From positions 558,001 to 622,000 of the forward strand of contig NZ_MAYH01000001.1 in NCBI RefSeq assembly GCF_001684975.1: a stretch of 64,000 nucleotides of DNA, given 5' to 3'. This DNA comes from Chryseobacterium artocarpi (GTDB lineage: Bacteria; Bacteroidota; Bacteroidia; Flavobacteriales; Weeksellaceae). Under the pieces are notes generated by a model that saw only the letters and a list, made by a program, of their open reading frames with translations, made no database searches and was not told where the DNA came from. Position numbers and translations under genes: made by a program. Within the stretch, counting starts at the first letter, position 1, and every line of letters starts with the position of its first letter. Below are positions 16,962 through 24,238 of the stretch, piece by piece.

Positions 16962-18437
16962 ATGAAAAGAAATAAGATATTATTAGTCTCTTTAATGTTA
17001 TTAGGATCAGTAGCTGCTGTACAAAGTTGCAGTGATGAGTTTGTAGATGTGAAGCCTTCAGAATCTATGACAATTGATGATCTTGATAAATTTAATAATA
17101 ATGACGGTGCTACTTACTTTGTAAACTCTATTTATGCTAAGTTTCTAGATTGGGATATGAGTACATTTGCCTGGATCGGAGTAACTTCTATTATTTCTGA
17201 TGATGCAGATAAAGGTTCTACGGTTGGGGATAATGGTTCAGATAAAAATCTTTTGGATGCTTTAGATATTACTGCAACTACTCCTTCTTTTAAAGAATTG
17301 TTTACGTCTAATTATCAGGGGATCAATAGAGCTAACCAGGCGTTGAAATATATTCCACAATTGGATAAGGCAGATGCTGAGTTACGTAAAAGATTAACAG
17401 GTGAAGCAAAATTCCTAAGAGCTTTTATGTATTTTACGTTGGTAAGATCATTTGGAGGAGTACCAATGGTAGATCGAGTGCCTGTTTTAGGAAATGAAGA
17501 AGATAAGAAAATGCAGCTTTCAAGAGTGTCCAAAGAGGAAATATATGCTTTTATTGAAAAGGATTTGAAAGATGCTATAGAATCGTTGCCTAATAAATCT
17601 GTATATTCCGGAAATAATATTGGTAGAGCTTCAGTAGGAGCTGCTCATGCGCTTCTTGCTAAGGTTTATTTATATCAGAAAAAATGGCAATTGGCAGCGG
17701 AGCAATGCGATTTGGTAACAGGATATTCTCTAACTCCTAATTTTATTGATATTTATAAAGTTTCAGGAGAAAATAATGCAGAATCTATCTTTGAAATCCA
17801 AGGCTCAGGTGCCGATGCTGGTAGAGCTATAAAACAATATAGTCAGGTACAAGGAGTTCGTGGTTCCGGAGGTTGGGGCTGGGGATTTGCAACGCCTACT
17901 CAAGGATTGTATGATGCCTATACAGCAGAAGGAGATACAGAAAGAAGAGATGCTACTATCATTCACAGAGATATGACTTTGTATGATGGAAGATATATTC
18001 CTAAAACAGTGGAAAATAAGTTCTACAATTATAAGGCTTATTCATCTGCGTTCTACGATAAAGAAAATACAGACACCAATATCCGTTATCTGAGATATGC
18101 TGAGGTTCTTTTAATCAAAGCAGAAGCAGCTAATGAATTAGGTCAGACAAGTACTGCGATTACATTATTAAACCAAGTAAGAGAAAGAGCTAAGATTAAT
18201 CCAACTACAGCAACTTCCCAAGCAGATGTAAGAACAGCAATCTGGAAAGAAAGAAGATTAGAATTGGCTTTTGAGCATGACAGATGGTTCGATCTTGTTA
18301 GAACAGGTCAGGCGCCAGCTGCAATGGCTGCGGATGGCGGAAAAGTTTTCAAGGTTGGAAAACATGAGCTATTCCCACTTCCTTATGAATTCATCATGGA
18401 ATCAGGAGGTCTATCCCAACAAAACCCAGGATATTAA
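16962..18437 (+). CDS. SusD/RagB family glycan-binding lipoprotein
   Basis: The 491-residue lipoprotein has a lipobox AVQSC (Cys23), a SusD N-terminal region, TPR-like helices (FLRAFMYFTLVRSFGGVPMV, ALLAKVYLYQKKWQLAAEQC), and the conserved C-terminal RYAEVLLIKAEAANELG and KERRLELAFEHDRWFDLVRTG. It forms the hinged lid over the SusC barrel and binds the polysaccharide at the cell surface. It starts 5 bases after susC, and a hairpin that may attenuate read-through sits after its stop codon. Confidence 0.93.
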   Translation: MKRNKILLVSLMLLGSVAAVQSCSDEFVDVKPSESMTIDDLDKFNNNDGATYFVNSIYAKFLDWDMSTFAWIGVTSIISDDADKGSTVGDNGSDKNLLDALDITATTPSFKELFTSNYQGINRANQALKYIPQLDKADAELRKRLTGEAKFLRAFMYFTLVRSFGGVPMVDRVPVLGNEEDKKMQLSRVSKEEIYAFIEKDLKDAIESLPNKSVYSGNNIGRASVGAAHALLAKVYLYQKKWQLAAEQCDLVTGYSLTPNFIDIYKVSGENNAESIFEIQGSGADAGRAIKQYSQVQGVRGSGGWGWGFATPTQGLYDAYTAEGDTERRDATIIHRDMTLYDGRYIPKTVENKFYNYKAYSSAFYDKENTDTNIRYLRYAEVLLIKAEAANELGQTSTAITLLNQVRERAKINPTTATSQADVRTAIWKERRLELAFEHDRWFDLVRTGQAPAAMAADGGKVFKVGKHELFPLPYEFIMESGGLSQQNPGY

Positions 18438-18451
18438 TAATAATCATAAAC

Positions 18452-18484
18452 TAGAGGAGAGTGAAAATTCTCCTCTAATTTTAT
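18452..18484 (+). terminator. Hairpin between susD and the GH144 gene (possible attenuator)
   Basis: Perfect 9-bp stem (TAGAGGAGA / TCTCCTCTA) with an 8-base loop followed by AATTTTAT. The T tract is weak, so partial termination or transcript processing is more likely than a full stop. Confidence 0.6.
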
Positions 18485-18505
18485 AACCAGTAAACAACGA
18501 TACCA

Positions 18506-19897
18506 ATGAAAAGGACCCTACTGACAATTGCCGTAACTTCTTTATTTTTTACTTATTCCTGTAAAAATGCTCAGGTTTCCCAACCAAAAACAACAGAAAA
18601 TAAAACTGTCAAAAGTAATATTACCGATGAACAGTTGATGGATAAAGTACAGCAAGATGCACTTAAGTACTTCTGGGACTATGCTGAACCCAACTCAATG
18701 TTGGGAAGAGAACGTTACCACGAAGATGATATCTATCCCGATAATGATAAGCATGTAATTACTACAGGTGGTTCAGGTTTTGGGCTGGCAACTATTCTGG
18801 TAGGTGTTGAAAGAGGCTTTGTTCCAAGAAAAGAAGCAGTGAAAAGACTGACGAAAATGATGGATTTTCTTGCAAAAGCAGATCGCCATAAAGGAGCATG
18901 GTCACATTGGATCAATGGAGAAACAGGAAAAACAGTCCCTTTTGGTAAAAAAGATAACGGTGGAGATCTTGTAGAAACCGCATTTCTTACTTCAGGAATA
19001 CTGATGGTTCGTGAATACTTCAAAAACGGAAATGCTGAAGAAAAAGCGTTAGCTGCAAAATGTGATGAATTATGGAAAGGAATTCAATGGAACTGGTACA
19101 CAAAAGGCGGTGAAAAAGTATTGTACTGGCATTGGTCTCCAGAATATCAATGGGAAATGAACTTCCCACTCGAAGGCTATAACGAATGTCTTATTACTTA
19201 CATTCTGGCGGCATCTTCACCCACATATTCCATAGATGCAGAAACTTATTATAAAGGCTGGACCAGAAACGGCACCTACCTTACAGACAAAACAAAATAC
19301 GGATTACCTCTGTATGTAAAACACAACTATGCCGAAGAATATGGCGGTCCATTATTCTGGGCTCAATATTCCTATATCGGGCTTGATCCGACAGGATTAT
19401 CCGATAAATTGGTAAAGAATTACTTTGACGTAAATAAAAACCAAACCCTTATTGATTACAAATACTGTGTTGAAAATCCAAAACAATGGAAAGGCTACGG
19501 ATCAAACTATTGGGGATTGACAGCCGGCTATACAAGAAATCAGGACGGAAGTACAGGATACACTGCTCACATGCCAACCAATGATAACGGAGTCATTACT
19601 CCTACAGCAGCTTTAAGCAGTTTTCCATATACTCCAAAAGAATCAATGGATTTTTTAAGGTTTATCTACACCCAAAAACCTGAATTTATAGGATCAGCAG
19701 GTCCTTATGATGCAACATCTGTCAATTATAACAATTGGTTTACCCCAAGGTATCTTGCTATAGATCAGGGAACCATTGCACCGATGATTGAAAACTACAG
19801 AACAGGATTCCTATGGAAACTATTTATGAATGCCCCGGAAATTCAGCAAGGATTGAAAAAACTAAGCTTTCAATCTTCAAAATATGGAATAAAATAA
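18506..19897 (+). CDS. GH144-type endo-beta-1,2-glucanase (PF10091 glycoamylase family)
   Basis: The 463-residue lipoprotein has a signal peptide ending FFTYSC (Cys19). It matches the PF10091 alpha/alpha-barrel family: ALKYFWDYAEPNSMLGRER, TTGGSGFGLATILVGVERGFV, then NGGDLVETAFLTSG, WHWSPEYQWEMNFPLEGYNECLITY and AIDQGTIAPMIENYRTGFLW. Characterised members from Chitinophaga and Parabacteroides are endo-beta-1,2-glucanases (GH144). It should cut beta-1,2-glucan at the surface or in the periplasm into sophoro-oligosaccharides. Specificity is inferred from family and context. It follows susD by 68 bases, with a hairpin in between. Confidence 0.88.
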   Translation: MKRTLLTIAVTSLFFTYSCKNAQVSQPKTTENKTVKSNITDEQLMDKVQQDALKYFWDYAEPNSMLGRERYHEDDIYPDNDKHVITTGGSGFGLATILVGVERGFVPRKEAVKRLTKMMDFLAKADRHKGAWSHWINGETGKTVPFGKKDNGGDLVETAFLTSGILMVREYFKNGNAEEKALAAKCDELWKGIQWNWYTKGGEKVLYWHWSPEYQWEMNFPLEGYNECLITYILAASSPTYSIDAETYYKGWTRNGTYLTDKTKYGLPLYVKHNYAEEYGGPLFWAQYSYIGLDPTGLSDKLVKNYFDVNKNQTLIDYKYCVENPKQWKGYGSNYWGLTAGYTRNQDGSTGYTAHMPTNDNGVITPTAALSSFPYTPKESMDFLRFIYTQKPEFIGSAGPYDATSVNYNNWFTPRYLAIDQGTIAPMIENYRTGFLWKLFMNAPEIQQGLKKLSFQSSKYGIK

Positions 19898-19945
19898 AGG
19901 CACATATTGCTTTTGAATTTATAAAGATCTGCATATTTTTAAATA

Positions 19946-19985
19946 CGATCATCTGCCCGATCTGAAAAATCTGCGAGAGAAAAAA
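19946..19985 (-). repeat. Dispersed repeat, CTCGCAGATT family
   Basis: Read on the minus strand the segment carries CTCGCAGATT, then CAGAT, then GCAGAT, spaced as in a second copy at 34981-35016 on the plus strand. It lies in the 190-base gap between GH144 and esterase genes and codes for nothing. Confidence 0.6.
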
Positions 19986-20015
19986 AATACAATCCTCTCA
20001 CATAATATTCAATAG

Positions 20016-20035
20016 AAATGGGCTTTAGCCCATTT
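20016..20035. repeat. Palindromic repeat, GGGCTTTAGCCC family
   Basis: AAATGGGCT-TT-AGCCCATTT is a 9-bp stem with a 2-base loop. The same core recurs at 36372-36391 with a co-varying base pair (T-A changed to C-G). Confidence 0.75.
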
Positions 20036-20087
20036 AAAATAAACAAAGCACAAAATTCAAAGGCTTTGGTCAAAACCTAACAGCATT

Positions 20088-20789
20088 ATGAAATTAAAAT
20101 ATCTTACCCTTTTGCTCTTACCCTTTTCCTTACAGCTCAACGCACAGGAAATAAAAGCAGAACTAAATAAAGAAATCAAACGAACAGAGAAAATATCTTA
20201 CATCCTTGATTACCCCCAAAAGGTAAAAGGAAATGTACCGTTAATTGTATTTCTTCATGGTTCAGGAGAAAGAGGAAATAATCTGGAAATGGTAAAAGCA
20301 CACAGCCCGTTTACTTATAAAGATCAAATTAAAGAACCGGTTGCGATTCTTGCTCCACAATGTCCGGCAGATACCTGGTGGGATACCGTAACCGTCTATA
20401 ATCTGATTAAAGAAATTCAGAAAAAATATAAAATAGATGCCTCCAGAATTTACCTTACCGGACTTTCAATGGGAGGCTGGGGAACCTTGAAGCTTGCAAT
20501 GGAACATCCTGAAATGTTTGCAGCCGTAGCTTCTGTCTGTGCCCCTACAGATCACGTAATGACAGCCAATATTCAACAGTATAAAAATTTGAATATGAAA
20601 ATATACCATGGCGGAATGGATGATATTGTATTACCAGAGAACGCTTTTAAGTTCTATCAAAAACTTCATCCGGTAAACCCATCCGCAGAATTGATCATTT
20701 TCCCAAATGATAACCACAATTCATGGGACTCTGCATATTCAAATCCACAATTGTATGAATGGATGCTTTCAAAGAAAAAGAATAATTAA
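20088..20789 (+). CDS. Secreted alpha/beta-hydrolase (prolyl oligopeptidase-like esterase)
   Basis: The 233-residue protein has a signal peptide (cleavage after LNAQ, residue 20) and an alpha/beta-hydrolase core: oxyanion loop FLHGSGERG (55-63), nucleophile elbow GLSMGG with Ser127, Asp179 in GMDDIV, and His210 in DNHNSW. This resembles the esterase/PHB-depolymerase-like hydrolases seen in many polysaccharide loci. It may remove acyl groups from the glucan, or be an unrelated esterase carried by the locus. The 190-base upstream gap holds two repeat elements and no clear promoter. Confidence 0.85.
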   Translation: MKLKYLTLLLLPFSLQLNAQEIKAELNKEIKRTEKISYILDYPQKVKGNVPLIVFLHGSGERGNNLEMVKAHSPFTYKDQIKEPVAILAPQCPADTWWDTVTVYNLIKEIQKKYKIDASRIYLTGLSMGGWGTLKLAMEHPEMFAAVASVCAPTDHVMTANIQQYKNLNMKIYHGGMDDIVLPENAFKFYQKLHPVNPSAELIIFPNDNHNSWDSAYSNPQLYEWMLSKKKNN

Positions 20790-20855
20790 TCCGTATTTAA
20801 AAAGAAAACTTTTAAAACCTTAAGATTAATACTCAATAATATAGAAGAAATTTCA

Positions 20856-20960
20856 TATTTTTGAATATTGTCTTTTTTAGAGACAATAATAAATCTGTTC
20901 AGTCAGATTAAAATTAAAAATAGATCTTTACTGAATATCAATGCCTTCAGTATTAAAGAT
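20856..20960 (+). promoter_or_regulatory. Promoter and structured leader of the GH3 gene
   Basis: TATTTTTG (20856-20863) is a -7 element. The following leader holds three successive hairpins: ATTGTCT/AGACAAT (20867-20887), AATCTG/CAGATT (20892-20909), and a long one pairing 20924-20935 with 20946-20960 with a 3-base bulge. The gene starts about 60 bases later. This points to independent transcription and post-transcriptional control of the GH3 gene. Confidence 0.55.
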
Positions 20961-21019
20961 TAAAATAAAAAAGTAACGTTCTTGCGTTAAATAAAACAGA
21001 ACAATAAGAAGTTAGATTT

Positions 21020-23347
21020 ATGAAAAAACTAATCGTCCTTGCTACTTTAGCACTTTCACCTGTATTTTCGGCACAGGAAATGGTAGACAAGCCCGTGCAG
21101 TCCTATCAGACAGCTCAGTATCAGGCAAAAAAGAAAGCCTTTGTAGACAATCTTTTATCTAAAATGACCTTGGATGAGAAAATCGGTCAGTTGAACCTTC
21201 CTACTTCCGGAGACTTTACAACCGGGATGGCTCAGAGTTCAGATATCGGAAAGAAAGTAGAGCAGGGATTAGTAGGAGGACTGTTTAATATCAAAGGAGC
21301 AGATAAAATCAAAGCGGTTCAGAAAGTAGCCGTTGAAAAAAGCCGCCTTAAAATCCCAATGATCTTCGGAATGGATGTGATCCACGGATACGAAACCACT
21401 TTCCCTATTCCATTAGGATTAGCCGCTTCATGGGATATGAATCTCGTACAGCAATCCGCAAAAGTTGCTGCAAGAGAAGCCGCTTCAGACGGAATCAACT
21501 GGACATTTTCGCCAATGGTAGACATTTCCCGCGAACCAAGATGGGGTAGAGTTTCCGAAGGATCAGGTGAAGATCCGTTTCTGGGAAGCGAAATCTCCAA
21601 AAACATGGTATACGGTTATCAAGGGAAAGATCTGGCTAACGGAACCAATATTTTAGCTTGTGTAAAGCACTTTGCTTTATACGGAGCAGGTGAATCCGGA
21701 AGAGATTATAACACAGTTGATATGAGTCATGTGAGAATGTTCAACGAATATTTTCCACCTTATAAAGCAGCTGTAGATGCCGGAGTTGCTTCAGTAATGG
21801 CTTCCTTCAATGAAGTAGACGGAGTTCCAGCTACCGGAAACAGATGGCTTCAGACAGAAGTGTTGAGAAACCAATGGAAATTTAAAGGTTTTGTGGTAAC
21901 AGACTATACCGGAATCAATGAAATGGTTGATCACGGTATGGGAGATCTTCAGCAGGTGTCAGCTTTAGCTTTAAAAGCAGGAGTTGATATGGATATGGTA
22001 GGAGAAGGGTTCTTAACCACATTAAAAAAATCTCTATCCGAAGGAAAAGTTACGCAGGCAGAAATTGATATGGCTGCAAAAAGAATCCTTGAAGCAAAAT
22101 ATGACCTTGGATTATTCGACAATCCTTACAAACATGGAGATGCAAAGCTGGCAGCAAAAGAAGTTTACAACTTAGAAAACAGAAATATTGCAAGAAACGT
22201 AGCTGCACAGTCGATGGTTTTAATGAAAAATGAAAACCAGGTTTTACCTTTGAAAAAATCAGGAACAGTTGCAGTGATCGGTCCATTGGTTAATAACTCT
22301 ATGAATATGGCAGGAACCTGGAGTGTTGCAACAAAACATGCCGTTTCTGTTAATTTAATGCAGGGACTTCAGGCAAACTACGGAAAAGAAGTAAAATTCC
22401 TTTCTGCAAAGGGCGCTAACATCGATTATGATGCGAAATTGGAAGAAATCTACGCAGCTCACGGAAAGAAAACAGACAGAGACAGCCGTTCAAAAGAAGA
22501 ATTATTAAAAGAAGCTGTTGACGTTGCTAATAAAGCAGATGTGATCGTTCTTGCCATCGGAGAATCAGCAGAAATGAGTGGCGAATCTTCATCAAGATCA
22601 GAAATTACCATTCCTCAATCTCAGGTAGACCTTTTGAACGAATTGAAGAAAACAGGAAAACCAATCGCCATGATCCTATTCACAGGACGTCCGTTAGCTT
22701 TAACGAATGTAAAAGATACTCCGGACGCAATCCTTAATGCATGGTTCCCGGGATCTGAAGCAGGAAATGCAATGGCAGACGTTCTTTTTGGAAAAGTAAA
22801 CCCATCAGGAAAGCTTCCAATGACCTTTCCTAGAAGCTTAGGACAGATTCCAATCTATTATAACGCTAAAAATACAGGTCGTCCTTTAGATCAGAAATTG
22901 ACGGATAAATGTGAATACCAAAGATTCCGATCCAATTATATGGATGAATGTAATACACCTTTATACGCTTTTGGATACGGATTGAGCTATACCCAATTTA
23001 ATTACTCCGATATCAGTATTTCCAATGCAAACCCAAAAGGAGATCAAACCATTCAGGCATCAGTTACTATTACTAATACCGGAAACTATGATGGAGCAGA
23101 AGTTGCTCAGTTATACATTCGTGATATGGTAGGAAGTATCACAAGACCTGTAAAAGAATTAAAAGGTTTCCAGAAAATATTTTTGAAAAAAGGAGAATCG
23201 AAAAAAGTAAGCTTCAATATCACCCCGGAAAGCCTGAAATTCTATAACGGAGATCTTAAATACGACTGGGAATCAGGAGAGTTTGATATCATGATCGGAA
23301 CCAGCTCAGATAATGTGAAACATTCAAAAATTACATGGACAAAGTAG
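21020..23347 (+). CDS. GH3 family beta-glucosidase (BglX-like)
   Basis: The 775-residue enzyme has a signal peptide (cleavage near residue 18), a GH3 N-terminal barrel (about 45-370) with VKHFALYGAGESGRDYN and the nucleophile Asp295 in GFVVTDYTG, the C-terminal alpha/beta sandwich (about 400-640), and a fibronectin-III-like domain (about 665-765). It matches periplasmic BglX. A Bacteroides GH3 next to a GH144 gene is known to split sophoro-oligosaccharides, so this gene probably converts the glucanase products to glucose. That specificity is inference. It has its own promoter and leader. Confidence 0.92.
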   Translation: MKKLIVLATLALSPVFSAQEMVDKPVQSYQTAQYQAKKKAFVDNLLSKMTLDEKIGQLNLPTSGDFTTGMAQSSDIGKKVEQGLVGGLFNIKGADKIKAVQKVAVEKSRLKIPMIFGMDVIHGYETTFPIPLGLAASWDMNLVQQSAKVAAREAASDGINWTFSPMVDISREPRWGRVSEGSGEDPFLGSEISKNMVYGYQGKDLANGTNILACVKHFALYGAGESGRDYNTVDMSHVRMFNEYFPPYKAAVDAGVASVMASFNEVDGVPATGNRWLQTEVLRNQWKFKGFVVTDYTGINEMVDHGMGDLQQVSALALKAGVDMDMVGEGFLTTLKKSLSEGKVTQAEIDMAAKRILEAKYDLGLFDNPYKHGDAKLAAKEVYNLENRNIARNVAAQSMVLMKNENQVLPLKKSGTVAVIGPLVNNSMNMAGTWSVATKHAVSVNLMQGLQANYGKEVKFLSAKGANIDYDAKLEEIYAAHGKKTDRDSRSKEELLKEAVDVANKADVIVLAIGESAEMSGESSSRSEITIPQSQVDLLNELKKTGKPIAMILFTGRPLALTNVKDTPDAILNAWFPGSEAGNAMADVLFGKVNPSGKLPMTFPRSLGQIPIYYNAKNTGRPLDQKLTDKCEYQRFRSNYMDECNTPLYAFGYGLSYTQFNYSDISISNANPKGDQTIQASVTITNTGNYDGAEVAQLYIRDMVGSITRPVKELKGFQKIFLKKGESKKVSFNITPESLKFYNGDLKYDWESGEFDIMIGTSSDNVKHSKITWTK

Positions 23348-23440
23348 GAACGTAAGAAAGTTTTTCACAGGAATGTGTATTTTTCTTTTTTGGCATGATT
23401 TTTAATAATACCCAGCTTAGTTAATATTATACAAAAAAGC

Positions 23441-23830
23441 ATGAAAAAAACAATTTTATTGAGCGCAATGTTCCTTGGTACTTTAGCATTCGCACAGCAA
23501 ACACCAGTATTAGGTGGCGATAAAGATGCTCACGGATGTATCGGTTCAGCAGGATATACTTATTCACAGATCAAGAAAAACTGTGTAAGAACTTTTGAAG
23601 AGAAAATTAAGTTAAAAGAAGTAGCCACAAATGGCGACTATATTGCAGCTGTTATTTTCAGTAAAGACAAGAAAAAAGCTGAGGTTTTCGTGAAAGATGC
23701 CGAAGGAGGAAGCGTAATTCTTACCAGACCAGGAAAAGCAAAAGCTTGGAAAAAAGACGGTTATGTGTTGACCCCTTACAAAAAGAGCGGTTTTCAGCTT
23801 AAAAAGGACAATGTTGTGATCTATCAATAA
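23441..23830 (+). CDS. Small secreted protein of unknown function
   Basis: The 129-residue product has a signal peptide (MKKTILLSAMFLGTLAFAQQ, cleavage near residue 19). The mature N-terminus holds a short Cys-containing motif, GGDKDAHGCIGSAGYTYSQI followed by KKNCVRTFE, whose two Cys could form a disulphide. The rest is a basic beta-rich domain with repeated Lys-Lys-Asp. Proteins with this opening occur in many Gram-negative bacteria, but I know no function. It follows the GH3 gene by 93 bases and may not be part of the glucan locus. Confidence 0.75.
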   Translation: MKKTILLSAMFLGTLAFAQQTPVLGGDKDAHGCIGSAGYTYSQIKKNCVRTFEEKIKLKEVATNGDYIAAVIFSKDKKKAEVFVKDAEGGSVILTRPGKAKAWKKDGYVLTPYKKSGFQLKKDNVVIYQ

Positions 23831-23881
23831 AATCCGGTTTACAAAAAAATAAAGTCACTCGAAAGGGTGACTTTTCTTATT

Positions 23882-24000
23882 TTCAGGAGCTTCATCCCGC
23901 TATCCACTCATACTCCTCGCGCCAAACTTTCCCACTTCCAAACCTTCAGTCCTTCCAATCTGTGCTGTGGGGTAACCGTTTCTATCGGGGCTAGGTTATT
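23882..24000 (+). other. Structured non-coding element of atypical composition
   Basis: Within the 408-base gap, about 120 bases differ sharply from their surroundings, being C-rich at first and G-rich at the end. Complementary blocks occur in nested order: AGC...CCCG near the 5' end with CGGG-GCT near the 3' end, and TATCCAC with GTGGGGTA inside. The interior between them is unstructured pyrimidine-rich sequence. No reading frame of note crosses it. From memory it resembles dispersed structured elements of flavobacterial gaps; no second copy is in this window. Confidence 0.5.
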
Positions 24001-24238
24001 ATCTCTTTTTTAGATTTTCAGATCAATTTAAAAATATTTTTAATGGTTTAAAATACGTCGAGTTCTGTCGTTGTGCTGAAGTAGCTTTGTACAAGAGATA
24101 AGGGTGATGATTGTTGAAAAAAACTTTCTCACGTTTAGAAAAAAATTACATTAAATCAGATATGATTTTTGTGAATTAAAAAAATAAAAAAATCCCTTTC
24201 AAAAATAAACTAAGGGACTACATTTAAACCAAAGCAAT

